The translations under genes and the position numbers were made by a program. From positions 1,674,001 through 1,738,000 of the forward strand of contig JAGTXZ010000003.1 of the NCBI GenBank assembly GCA_018398575.1: a DNA stretch of 64,000 nucleotides, read 5' to 3'. Numbering within the stretch: the stretch's first letter is position 1; the number at the start of each line of letters is the position of its first letter. The DNA is from Ampelomyces quisqualis (lineage: Eukaryota; Ascomycota; Dothideomycetes; Pleosporales; Phaeosphaeriaceae). The notes beneath the pieces were generated by a model. That model worked only from the letters and a program-made list of their open reading frames with translations, did no database searches and was not told where the DNA came from. Shown here in pieces: positions 1-11,261 of this stretch.

Positions 1-1316
1 GACGCTACCCTGCCCCTCACCCTTGACTTGGGTACCAACAACAAGGCGCTGCGAGAGGACCCGCTATACATGGGTTCAAGAAGGCCCAAAGTCACGGCAG
101 ACGAAGAGAAGGAGTTCCTCGACGAGCTCATGGCTGCGCTCACAGACAAATGGCCAAAGTATGTTCATCGCACATGACTACGAAACGGGAAACTGATCGC
201 GTGACAGCATCGTCATCCAGTTTGAAGACTTCAAGAACCCGTTCCCTGCCTTGGAACGCTACCAGGATAGCTACAGCATGTTCAACGATGACGTTCAGGG
301 TACTGGCGCTGTCATTGTCGGCGGGTTCATCAATGCTATCAAGGCATCCGGTGTCCCCGTAAAAGATCACAAGGCCATCTTCTTTGGTGCTGGAAGCGCC
401 GGCGTCGGTGTGGCCAAGCAAATCGTCGAATTCTTCAAGAAGGAGGGTCTGACCGACGAAGAGGCTCGCCGCAAGTTCTGGTTCGTCGACTCCAACGGCC
501 TTGTCACGGCAGATCGTGGCGACAAGCTTGCGGACCACAAGGTGTACTTCGCTCGGGACGACAACAATGGCCGCCAGTATCAGTCTCTGGGTCGTCTGAT
601 TGACTATGTCCAGCCTACCATTCTTATGGGTCTATCTACCATTGGCGGTGCCTTTAACAAGGACATCTTGCAAAAAATGGCCAAACTGAATGACCGGCCC
701 ATCATTTTCCCCCTTTCCAACCCGTCGAGCAAGTCTGAATGTACCTTTGAGGAAGCCGTCATCAACACCGAGGGCCGCTGTTTGTTTGCTTCTGGCTCGC
801 CGTTCCCTTCCATGGAGTGGGATGAAAAGCTTCTCAGTCCTGGTCAAGGTAAGAGCTCCTCTATTGTGCCATTTTGAGTGGAAACTTAACAAAAAAACAG
901 GAAACAACATGTACGTGTTCCCGGGTATCGGTCTCGGCGCCATTCTCTCCAAATCCGTGTCAATTACTCAAGACATGATCTACGCCTCTGCAGAGTCACT
1001 ATCAACCTCTCTCAACCAACAGGAGGTTGCAGATGGCTGGCTCTACCCTGACATTCGCCGCATCCGCGAAGTTTCAGTTGTAGTTACCCGTGGTGTCATT
1101 CGTGCCGCACAGAAGAACGGTGTCGACCGTGCTACTGAGCTACGAAACCTCGATGACGCCTCTCTTGACATCTTCATCAAGGAACACATGTACAACCCCT
1201 TTAATGAGCGTGAGAATGTTGGCGACGAAGTCAACCAGCTCATTGCCACTGCTTCAGGCATGAACGGTCACACAAACGATGTCAGCCAAACTTCGAATGG
1301 TGTTGCGCATTTGTAA
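1..1316 (+). CDS. NAD(P)-dependent malic enzyme, 3' part (5' end outside window)
   Basis: Malic enzyme oxidatively decarboxylates malate to pyruvate and feeds NAD(P)H and pyruvate metabolism. Three exons are seen: 1-158, 208-848 and 901-1316, joined by GT-AG introns of 49 and 52 bp, giving the last 404 residues and a TAA stop. Family hallmarks in order are LDLGTNN, the FEDF block with NDDVQGTG (malate and metal site region), the dinucleotide fold GAGSAGVGVA near 385-415, SNPSSKSECT, FASGSPFP and GNNMYVFPGIGLG. The reading frame is intact. The missing 5' part should encode roughly 200 residues, since fungal homologues are near 600. NAD versus NADP preference and mitochondrial versus cytosolic location cannot be judged without the N terminus. 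Confidence 0.96.
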
Positions 1317-2487
1317 GCTTGCTTGTTCATGGCGCGCTGGGAATGGACCAAAGAAGTCACTGTACATTAAAATATTAGATCTTCTCCGACGCTATAAGTT
1401 GCCCTTGTGCCGTGGTCTCGCGATGTGACAAGCTTTCCGCGGAATGATCCTCCGCCGCCACACGCTCAAGTGCGCTTGAGGTATCGATATCTAAGCTTTA
1501 CACACGACACGACAAAAAAAAGCAAAAACATACAACAGCGGGGATTCGCTAGTGGTCACCCACCTAACTACTGGTCCGCCGGTACGTTGCTTAAATAGGG
1601 CTGAGCGAACGGGAAGCCTTGTTTTCAACGTCCTATGGTCGTATGTGGAAAGACGCAATTGTAAGCTGTTCTATATACTTTATTTTTAGACCTACTCAAC
1701 TGTCTCTTACGAACCTTTCTTTATCCCAACGATAGATGGACATGATACCCTACTATATACCTTTTCTGTCTGTCATACTCTTGTAGCACATGTAGACGTT
1801 GAAGTGCTTTTGCGTTCGTTTAGACAAATTGAAATAAGGTTTTGTTCATTAGTTCACCTGGCTTGGGTCCATGCTGTTGGCAAAGCGCACAAGAGGAAAC
1901 AAGCTACACCCACAAGACAATTTCCATCTCATGCTCTCGCTTCCGTAGGATATCAGTCTCGGCCCTCCTCCGCTGCCGGCTCCACCTCTACCCCTCAACA
2001 ACCGAACAAGTAGCCACGTCTTCCACGCCTTGCATGCAATAATAACGACTCCACAAGCGGATCCGCTCCCGTGGCCAACGCTTAACAGCCACAATGTGGG
2101 ATCAAATGTTGATGCCAGCCTTCAGTCAGCTTAGCTTCGCAACTTATCCTATAAAAGTGCACGTTCATATATTCGGGTACCTGGTTCTGACAGATATCTT
2201 GAACAATATTTACACTTGCGATATATGCCTACATATCTTGCAGCGTTCGAATGCAAGACGACCAAGTCTTGTAAGAGTCATGCATGACTTGACAATGACT
2301 GTGCCAAAATAACATCAAGTTCGCGAGGAAATGGAAGTCGAATGGATATGCATTCCCTGTGCACCCAATCATACTGGATTGTGTGAGGATGAGCGCAAGT
2401 ATCATCGATTCCCCGCTCACCCTCACTTCTCCTCGATACAGTGCAAATCTCACAGTGAAGGCGGCAATGAAGGGTCTCCTCGCTGCG
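1317..2487. other. Intergenic, no gene seen
   Basis: About 1.2 kb between the malic enzyme stop and the promoter of the first small-protein gene. Only short unsupported reading frames are present. It presumably holds the malic enzyme 3' UTR and the upstream promoter. Confidence 0.6.
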
Positions 2488-2496
2488 TATATATAT
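2488..2496 (+). promoter_or_regulatory. TATA-box candidate of tandem paralogue 1
   Basis: A TATATATAT run lies about 115 bp before the ATG at 2612 and is followed by a pyrimidine-rich leader, a common layout of strong fungal promoters. I saw no equally clear TATA run before the other two paralogues. Confidence 0.4.
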
Positions 2497-2611
2497 CGAG
2501 CTTTCGCTTCGTGCCCTTCTTACCTTCTACACTTCACTTTCGCCCCAGATCGGAGGATTCCAACGAACAAACCTCCATATTCAACGATTCCATCGCCATC
2601 TACATCCCATA

Positions 2612-3137
2612 ATGTCGGACAACGAGGGCGGAAAGCCCAAAGCCTGGACTGAACACGAAGTCGTGAGTTCAATTGTACTCAACTCATGCATGTCGCACTG
2701 CTAATCCTACACAGCTCGTCTACCTCTTGAGCGCAATCGATCACCACGGCACCAAGATCGACTTCCACGTAAGTCACATTCTGCCTCCTTTATACATCAT
2801 CACACTTCTGACACACGTTCAGAGCGCCCCCGCCCCCGTTGGCCGCAACGCAAGCGGTTGTTCGCAGAAGATGGGCAAGATCAAGAAGGCGCTGCAGGCT
2901 GAAATCGATGCTGTACAGAATGGCGGTTCGGTGGCGGCATCCATCGAAGCTACGCCGAAAAAGACTGGTGGACGCAAGCGCAAACCTGCTGCCACTGATG
3001 ATGATGGCGAGCCTGCACCTAAGAAGCGCGGTCGTGCGAAGAAGACGACTACTCCCAAGCCTGAGGCCGAGAAGGAGGTTTCAGTCAAGGATGAGCCTGA
3101 GGCCGAGTCGGACTTGCCTGCTGAAGACGAGGTTTGA
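2612..3137 (+). CDS. Small basic AT-hook-like nuclear protein, tandem paralogue 1
   Basis: Exons 2612-2662, 2715-2768 and 2823-3137 give 139 residues. Introns are 52 and 54 bp, GT-AG, both phase 0. The N-terminal half has a short helical module (WTEHE, LVYLLSAIDHHGTKIDFH, then VGRNASGCSQKMGKIKKAL) that resembles a Myb/SANT-like fold. The C-terminal half is lysine/arginine-rich, with GGRKRKPA and PKKRGRAKK segments like degenerate AT-hooks or nuclear localisation signals. It ends with an acidic tail holding VKDEPE, a match to the SUMO consensus. I infer a chromatin or DNA-binding role; no named family is recognised with certainty. It is first of three direct tandem copies sharing exon structure. 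Confidence 0.85.
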
Positions 3138-3478
3138 GTTGCGCATTGGAGATGATCACGTACACAGCACGCACTTCAGGGATATGGAGTTAGATGAGGA
3201 GTTGCATGGTTTTCATTGACGAGTATTTGGAGGTATGGCAGTTGCCCAGGTGTCGTTTTGCGGATGATGCCCTACACGAGGGTTTATTGCGCGTTTCCCT
3301 CTCACTTTCACTTCTTGCGCACATTCGCTCAACTGTTTCTCGCCAAGGCAAGGTGAAGTTACATTCAATTTGACAACCCGATAGCAGCCTCGTCTTCTTC
3401 TCAACTCTCCCACTTGATCCACCCAATCGCTGCAATAACTTCAGCACAGCCAACTCGCTCACATACACGTCTGACAAC

Positions 3479-4029
3479 ATGACCGACAAGACTGGCAAAC
3501 CCGTCACTGGATGGACTGATCGCGAGATGGTGAGTTTGCGCGTACGGAACCCTATGTCCATTTCGTTACTGACACGGCGCAGCTGGTCTGCCTCCTCAAT
3601 GTCATTGAGTCCTGCGACGTCAAGCTCGATTATAATGTATGTACCGGATCCGAATGCAACAGCTTCAAGCACTAACAGCTTTCTCAGACAGCATCGTACC
3701 CCGCCGGTCGCAATGCCAACGGTTTCCGCCAGAAGATCAACGCCCTCAAGCGCGAGCTCCAGTCCGAGTTTGAGGCGATCAAGGCCGGTGACCCCATCGA
3801 TAGCACTCCCAAGAAGAAGACGACCAATCCCAGCACCTCAAAGTCTTCTACCCCGCGCAAGCGCAAGGTTGCCGGCAAAGACGACGAGGGTGAGGGCACG
3901 CCTAAGAAGCGTGGTCGTGCCAAGAAGAACGCCAGCCCAGAAGTTAAGGCGGAGACGACAGTCAAGGACGAACCCGTGGGCGAAGCGGACTCTATCGAAG
4001 ATGGAGCCGAGTCGTCTGTCGAGGTCTGA
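3479..4029 (+). CDS. Small basic AT-hook-like nuclear protein, tandem paralogue 2
   Basis: Exons 3479-3529, 3583-3636 and 3688-4029 give 148 residues. First and second exons are exactly the same length (51 and 54 nt) as in the upstream copy, with both introns phase 0 at the same places. Conserved points are WTDRE, LVCLLNVIESCDVKLDYN, AGRNANGFRQKINALKREL, a basic PRKRKVAGK / PKKRGRAKK region, and VKDEPVGE near the acidic C terminus. It starts 341 bp after the stop of paralogue 1, so each gene probably has its own promoter. Function is unknown; the composition suggests a nuclear, H1- or HMG-like protein. Confidence 0.85.
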
Positions 4030-4510
4030 GCAGCGAACGGAACACCATGACAACTACGAGGGATTGTGCATGGCGTTTGGCAGCACCATGCGGGTTTCTT
4101 TGGGATGATGACTGACGAACTCCAACCTATGGATGATACACTCCTTGAGGGTTGCGCTTAGTTTCGCACGAGGGCGCAGCGAGCTGGCATGGGAGAACAT
4201 TGCGGTATGACTTTGACATAAACATTCTGGCAAACTGCCGCCCAGAGATTGGCATGGTACATAGCCGTGCGTAAATCTTCACAACTTCATCAAAATCTGC
4301 TTAACAAAGTACCGTGATTGCATTAATGGTCACCTTCACTTGTTCACACAGCCAGGTGAGAGTGAAGTCGCGCTAGCGAGTCCGACCCCCAATCATACTA
4401 AAAAGACTTGTTGTGACCTACCTGCGTCTCTCATTCCACCACTGTCTCGTCCATTCTACAAATTCAGATCCATTGCACAACACTCAAGCAGCAACGTCAG
4501 GTCAGGTACA

Positions 4511-5050
4511 ATGTCCGACACCGAAGTCGCCAAAGCCAAGAGCAGTTGGACTGACAAGGAGAGGGCACGCCTACTTGCTCAACCCAATGTCCCAAGCCTC
4601 TGCTAACCATTTCTCCAGCTCACGTACCTCTTCGCCTTGATCGACAAGTCCAACGTAAAGTTCGACTACAACGTATGTACATTCCAGAGACATCTTCTTC
4701 CTCTCCACCAACTCACCATCTCACAGGGCACGCCTCGCCCCGCGGGCCGCTCAATCATCGCCTGCCAGCGCATGATGGAGCGCCTCAAAGGCACGCTCAA
4801 GACCGAGCTCGCGGCGCTCAACAACGGCGCGCCCAGCGACGCAGGCACGCCCAAGAAAGTTGCTGCCGCTGGCACGCCCAAGTCCGCGGGCCGCAAGCGC
4901 AAGGCCAAAGACGGCCCTGGCGATGCCGACATGGATGCCACGCCGACAAAGCGAGGTGGCAAGAAGAGCGCGGTCGAGAGCGAGCCCCTCGTCAAGGAAG
5001 AGCCAGAGGGCGAGCTCAACTTTCCTGTCGAGCACGACGAGGAAGTTTAG
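4511..5050 (+). CDS. Small basic AT-hook-like nuclear protein, tandem paralogue 3, GC-AG first intron
   Basis: Exons 4511-4564, 4619-4672 and 4727-5050 give 143 residues. The first intron (4565-4618) begins GC instead of GT. Joining AGG to CTC there restores WTDKER-LTYLFALIDKSNVKFDYN, matching the intron position of the other two copies within one codon. The second intron is normal GT-AG. Later parts are AGRSIIACQRMMERLKGTL, a basic tail with GRKRKAKDG and KRGGKK, and VKEEPEGE near the acidic end. It is the most diverged copy in its linker and tail. If the GC donor were not used the protein would stop after about 32 residues, so a decaying copy is the alternative reading. Confidence 0.78.
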
Positions 5051-6088
5051 ACACTGAGGCGCAACATAGCCGCATGCCAGGAAATTTTTCGCCACGCGGT
5101 GAAATGGCATGGGAATTTTTTCTTCTCTCCATCAGACGTTGCTGGCTTTGCATTTGGACTCACAGATGCGGAGATGAGAGGAGATGATTCGGGGCGAAGT
5201 GGAGGGTAGCTTCTCATCTCCTAGAGAGATTGTGTATGCTGTAAGATGCGGGTAGAACTTTCTCAGACATGGTCAAACTACTTTTCCAAGGTCGAAAGGC
5301 TTCGTCGAACTAGACCAGGTGACATCTCGACACTGCCATCGAGTCAGAGTCAACGCGTCCGCCGCCAATACATACCGGTACATGGGTGAAGCTCACGCCC
5401 CCAACATGTGGATTCACTGCAGCGTGAACTAAGCGACATGATGACCATGGCAAAGTCCATTGAGGGCTCAAGAGCATGGTTTTGAGTTCCTGCGGAAATG
5501 GCGCCAATACGAGTAGGAAAGGAGCCCGTCTCTACGCCGTGTCGTCTCTATACGGGCGTAGGAATACTTGTTCAAATGCCGCTTTGATACACTGCTGCCG
5601 TCGCTTTTCACACCACCTCTTCCAACCCCAACCCTCCTCACATACCCTCCGCGCACGCACACCACGTGCCCACGAATCCAGCACAGGCAACATTGATATG
5701 ACACTGACTTCTTGATGATAATTCATCATTCCACCACTTCCTACTTGTACATCGGCCAAAGCTAAATATCCAACTCCCCCGATATATGATAAAGCTGCAA
5801 AGCTAACGACGCCCAGGTGAATGCTATTCTTATGTATTGCCAAAATGTTCCAAAACGCCAGTTCTTTCAAATTGATATGGGTATTTCCCAGTCGCTCGCT
5901 CGCTGACTCGCTTCTTTCGCTGAGATTGACTGTCGACTTGGACCGTCAGAATGCAAATGTTTTACATTTCAGAGTTTTGGTATCAGAAAACTGGACCGGT
6001 ATGTGGAGTGCTCCAGCTCCTAAACATGGACAAGAATGTAGATTGTGTCGCAGCTTGTGTCGCTAAAAATCATTGACGGCAAGATGTA
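5051..6088. other. Intergenic, no gene seen
   Basis: About 1 kb between the third paralogue (+) and the acyltransferase stop (-). The two genes converge here. Only short overlapping frames with no recognisable protein are present. Confidence 0.6.
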
Positions 6089-7530
6089 TTATGACGGTAG
6101 GATGGCTTTGTCCGTGACGTGGCCGTTGCTGTTGCTGCCGAGGATTGGTCGAGGCTCTCTTGTGGGTGCTCTGCCATAGGCCCATTTTGTTGCTGCGTTG
6201 ACTAGATCTGCGCATATTGGGTCGACGTGTTTAACCCACAGCGCCGCACATCGATAGAGAATGTAGTAGAAAATGGCGATTGCAATGAAGACATGTGATG
6301 TTGTGCCGCGTTGCAAATCCTGTAGCTCCCCCTTCTCGTTCTTAGGCGGGTTCATGGCTGACGGAAGGTAAACCATCCAGGTCAGGACAGACTTGATCAT
6401 GGTGTTGTGCATGAGGTAGACCGGGAAACTAACACGGCCAAGGAAGTTGAAGACTGGCGAGCAGAGGACTTTACGCGCCGTGCCCGAGAAGAAGATGCCC
6501 AGCAAGACGACGGAAGCCCCGATGTGGTCCCAGTACCGCCGGATGTCGGCGTTTTCACATGTAATGCTGTTCATGATATTGTGCATGACGTGCGACCAGT
6601 GAGCATACTGTGGATTGTCCTGGGGATAGCCCGCCAAGAACATGCCGAAGAGGATCATAAGCGCGGGGACAGGGGCGGGTAGAATCGAGGTTGCCGAGTC
6701 GTTGTAGTGGTTGTGCAGTTCGGCGACGAACATGCCCATGATAATGTTGAGGCCTTTGAGAGCGCCAATTGCGAGACCTGGTCGGGTTAGCCCAAGTCAC
6801 GGGAGACTGTCCGTGTCTTACCCTCGCCAAGTTGCCAAAAGTAGAGGTACAGCACGGCGTATATCAGCAAGCGCGCCTTTGGCTTGACCATGACTGTCGC
6901 AAACATGGTCGTGTACACGAGCATGCTCCCCTCGAGGAACAGGTGGAGGGTCCATTGTGTGCCATCGTAGTCGTTCCACCCGATCGTCCACGTCTCGGTC
7001 TGCGCCTTGAACAGGGACGCAAAGGCGGCCCAGAGTGTCGGCTCCTGACGATGCCAGCCCTGGCGGATCCACGTCGAGTCGACATGCTTGGTCATGTGGT
7101 AGGCGTTTGTGTTGGCGAGGAACCAGGTTATGAAGGTGGCGGCCATGGTCGGGAGCACCAGCCGTCCCGAGCGAGCCAGCGCGCTTCGTGCGATGCCCGC
7201 GAAGGCCGCGTCATGGTTGCCTGCGCGCGACTTGCTGATGGGCCCAATCGAGTTGACGTATCCGGTGACGAGGAAGAAGATGGCGACGGCGCTGCGACCA
7301 CCGACGGCGAGACGGAAAAAGGGCAGCTGGAACAGGTGCGGGGCGACTTTGGGGTCGTTGGCGGGCGAATGCAGCCAGGGCACGAGGGCGGTGCAGAGGT
7401 GGCCAGAGACGACCATGAACGAGGCAATGCCACGGAGGCCCTGCGAGGCCCCGTCTTAGCCACAGTGACACGCGGGCGACGGTGAGCGGGCGCGACTTAC
7501 ATCTATCCAATTGGCGTCGCGGGGCGACAT
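6089..7530 (-). CDS. Acyltransferase-3 family membrane protein
   Basis: Exons on the minus strand are 7530-7501, 7440-6822 and 6777-6089, giving 445 residues; introns are 60 and 44 bp. The N terminus reads WID-GLRGIASFMVVSGHL across the first intron, the hallmark of the acyltransferase-3 (OafA/NodX-like) family with its conserved early Arg and His. Several hydrophobic segments follow (FFLVTGYV, MAATFITWFL, LLIYAVLYLYF, IFYYILYRC), so it is a polytopic membrane enzyme that transfers acyl groups to a carbohydrate, sterol or other small molecule. The start at 7530 gives a very short N tail; an additional upstream exon is possible because the frame is open further 5'. It lies head-to-tail with the tyrosinase gene. 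The substrate is unknown. Confidence 0.85.
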
Positions 7531-8022
7531 GGGGACAGTCGGAGTCGGGTGGAAAAAGGCGAGGTGTGCACTGTGGATGGGCAGGCGTGAGGGCGAGGGC
7601 GGGGACGAGGTTCAGGCGGCAGAGAGGGCGTTCGCAGGCATGGTCAGAGACTCGGAGGGCGTGCGAAGCTGTCCAAAGCAATCCCGGGTCCCAGGCGGTC
7701 CACGACTCAAGTGCGACAGGGCGCGGGCAAGAAAGGGGAGTCGTCACCACCGCTCCCTTTCTGTCGAGTCAGCACCGGAACACGCTCGTCTGCATGTAGC
7801 ACAACATTCGCACTGCACCGTATTGCTATCATGGCAAGATATCCTTCACCCTCTCCAGCAAACGCCACAGGCCCGACTTGCCGCCTCCGCACGCAAGCTT
7901 TCGTCGCTGGCTTGGCGCTGACCCCGCTCCTGATCGGACGTCATCCGCGGTCCTCGCCAAGCCGCCAAGCCGCCAAGCCTTCCCGCCCCTGCTGCCTCCC
8001 TTCGCCGTCATCACACCACAGA
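7531..8022. other. Spacer between tyrosinase and acyltransferase genes
   Basis: About 490 bp holding the tyrosinase 3' UTR and the acyltransferase promoter on the minus strand. No separate gene is supported. Confidence 0.5.
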
Positions 8023-10239
8023 TTACAGTGCTTGCCCAACCGCCTTGTGTTTGGTGGCGTACATCAAACGCTGGAACCCATTGCCCTGGAACCCGGGGAA
8101 CGTATCGGCCGTCGGCGGCGTCGTCTTGGCCCACAACACCTCCATCTCGAACGTTGAGCCAGATGCCGCTTGACCCGACATGGCCGCGTCATGAATCTGT
8201 CTCCGTCAGTTTTACCGAAACATTTGCAACGGCAACATCTAAGTAAGCATACCACCTCAGCCCGCCATGTCATCTTCTCCCGCAAGTACGATGCAACGGC
8301 TACCTGCTCCATACCTGCTAGCCGCCCCTCCCTAACCTTGGCTTCAAGAGCGTTGGTAAGTGCAATCACCCCAGCAGTCCCTTCACTCCCATCATGCATC
8401 GCTGTACCTACACTATGGCCCGTGTCTTGAGAGCCAGTAAAGCCAACGAAGCCTGGGTCGTCCATCTGCTGCCATGCACTCTCAGATGCTGGTCTAGCCA
8501 CTGTCATGTCGTCAAGAAACACGTACGCCCTGTACGCGGATACAAGTCGACCACTCAGCGGGCGAATGTTGGCAAAATACTGGTATCGAGCATGCATGCT
8601 CTGGGCGCCATGCTGTTGATGCTGCGAGCTGAATGACCCGTTATGCAATTTGTCCCACGAGAATTGCGAAGTCGCATTCTCTCCATACAGAGCGTTCACT
8701 TTGCGGATAAGGCTAGTTTTGTTGGACAAATCCATCAACTCCGGGTACGTGTAGCCGAATGTTGTATGCTCACGAGCAGTTTCAGACGTCCAGAAGTCAC
8801 CTGCTTCGTTGCGATGAAATGGGTAGAGTGCTTGAATAATCAGTGTCAAACTATACATTACGACCAGCTTCGTCACGTACGCGTATTCTCGTCTGACCAA
8901 TGATTGACAGGCGTCATGTAGGTCGCGAATGGATCTGAGTGGTTCGTAACATAGCTTTCAGGGTTCAGGCTCTGCCATATTGCAAGCAATCGATCTGTAT
9001 TCCTTCATCAATGTTAGCGCATCGTTCGACTACGCCCAGTCAAGCTCGCCTACGCATGTAACAACCAAAAAATCGGATCAAACGACGAGTACTGTGTCTT
9101 GGACATATGTCCCCCACTCCCTACCGTGTTGTGGAGAGTGTCGTGAACAGATTCCAGGCTGTCTGCAACTGCACCAGAGTCTATATGCGCCCTGTTGTTG
9201 CTGATGTTGTAGTAATCCCTCTGCATAGCGAGCATTTGATAAGTACGCTGTCTCTGATTCTTGCTATTCGCATCAAGCTGGGAGGCTACCATGTCATCTT
9301 GACTTTCCGCAATCGCCGTCATTGTCGTTGGATACCGCATTGTTGAATTCCAAATCGTCCATCGTTCTGCTGCCAATGCTGCAAATTGTCTCATGTCTTG
9401 CAACGAGTCGCCATCTGGCTTTGATGGTCCATCGCCGAAAGCTTCCTTGGGCATCGGGTGGAAAGTGTATGAATGAAGTGGGTTGTCTATCAGTTTCCTC
9501 GCTGTGGTGTTGCCTTGTGGAAGCTCGACCTCGATGCTTTTCCGCTGAACGCATAGTGGATATGAGCTTTCGCCTGTTACAGGCACAGCAGCAGCGTCCC
9601 AGTATGGTAGACGGAAGGTGCGAAGGGCGTCGTTCATGCGCTGCTTGAATGTCCCGTCTGAGAACTCTGCTACGACTGCTCGCGCATTGAGGTATACCAT
9701 CTCCTATTCCATGTCAGCTCTTTTGTCTAATGGGCAATCCAATCCGTCTGCGTTACTTCAACTAGTGCTAAATACGGCCGGTGCCATGTTGCAAACACGT
9801 TGCTGCTATGTCTGCAGTAGCCTAGCTTGGTCGATGGGTATGCCTGGACACCGTCCCACGACGTAAACGGCCGCCCATGGATACCTATGCGCCGTGAGCC
9901 TCGATATCGATAAAACAGCGTAGAGGATACAGCCTTACCAGCGACTTGAAAGTATGACAACTTGTCGTCTTGATCAATACTCTGAAACCTCTGTAGTCCG
10001 AGTAGGAATACATTGAACACATCCGGTCTTCGCTCCAATTCTCGGATCTCCAAGCGTGGTTGGATGGCGTCGACTCCTGAACCCTTGATGCCCAAGACGG
10101 TAACGAGAGGAGTGGCGCTCGCTTGTCTCTTGTGTACAATGTTGATGCTGTCCACAAGGTAGCGTTTGTGTTTGTTTTCGACACAGGTCGAAAGGGAAGA
10201 GAGGCACCAAAGGCTGATTGGGAGCAGAAACCGGAACAT
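8023..10239 (-). CDS. Tyrosinase (polyphenol oxidase), probably secreted
   Basis: Six exons: 10239-9939, 9884-9757, 9703-9054, 9002-8881, 8830-8253 and 8196-8023, total 650 residues. The first 20 or so residues (MFRFLLPISLWCLSSLSTC) look like a signal peptide. The copper A site has its three histidines in GIHGRPF, YCRHSSN and ATWHRPYLALVE. Copper B has VHDTLHNTVG, GGHMS and DPIFWLLHAN-TDRLLAIWQ. FHRN..GDFWTSE and FGYTYPEL are typical of the segment that follows, and TADTFPGFQG occurs near the C terminus. The enzyme hydroxylates monophenols and oxidises diphenols to quinones, used in melanin or phenolic metabolism. The start at 10239 is chosen because it is the ATG that opens the signal peptide. 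The last intron (8197-8252) is the least certain. Confidence 0.92.
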
Positions 10240-11261
10240 GGTGTCCGTCAGCTCTAGGACGAATTGTTGCAAGAGATGGTGAAAAGCGACGTGAAATCCT
10301 AGATGAGGTCTACATCAATGGAAGTTGCGTCGAAAACATCCAGTTCTTGAAGCGTGGAATCGGGTTAGTGAAATGAAATGTGTACAAGCAACATTAGCTG
10401 ACCGTACACTGGACCGTGAGGAGTGTTCTGACGGAAGGCACGATGCACAACACGTTGCACCAACAAATCACACTTCGATGCTGTACATGTAGAGAAAGCT
10501 TCATGACTGGCTTGCCTTGCTTTGTATAATCTGAACTCACTTGTGTGAGGATAGCATTTAAGCTGACCCCTGCCCAGTACTCTCAACGTTGCTTCAGGGG
10601 ACTTACTTCATGGTTGAGTGGGTTGTATTGAATACGAACACGTCTCAGCAGGCATCTTCAACTTGAGGATGCGCGAAACGACGTAGGCATATGCCCCGTC
10701 ACAATTAAGCCGGCCGTCAAGGGAACTTTGAAGTTGGATCTCTTCAGTTTAAGAACGCGAGGTGTACGAATGCTAGTATAACACTCATGTCGTGTGAAGT
10801 GGTATCGTGTCATAGTCGAATGGTCCTCGACAATTGCGGAGATCCAAAGAGATAGATTTGTGGCCCTCGAGGTGTGATGATCAGCACTATCTTAACAAAA
10901 GGCGACCGAACTTGAACTGCATCAGGTCAAGACCTCTACCTTTCCATCTCCTTTCAGCCAGGGCTTTTACCACGTCAGCGGTAAGCACATGCGCTGCACA
11001 CGTCTGATGAGGAAATCACGCACATTGGCATGGAGCTGTGTGAGGCATTGGCTTCTCATGCCGGGGATAAAGTGTATCTGGTCGAAAACGAAACAAGTCA
11101 ACCATACATCTCGTATGGCGAGGTTCAAAAGGCAGAGGGCAGATACTATTGCGCAGAAAGAGTCTGTCACACCATGCACCACCCCCAAGAAGCCACAAAC
11201 ACTCCCGGTATCATACACGTCACTCCATGGGAGGACTCAGCAACGTTCTTCAATGGCCGTC
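10240..11261. other. Intergenic, no gene seen
   Basis: About 1 kb between the tyrosinase start and the Ssr4 stop, both minus strand. It should contain the tyrosinase promoter. A plus-strand frame near 11,030-11,503 has no recognisable content and overlaps the Ssr4 3' end. Confidence 0.55.

Noticed and set aside
6769..7485. Long plus-strand frame opposite the acyltransferase.
   Set aside because: It is the GC-biased shadow of a well-supported gene on the other strand.
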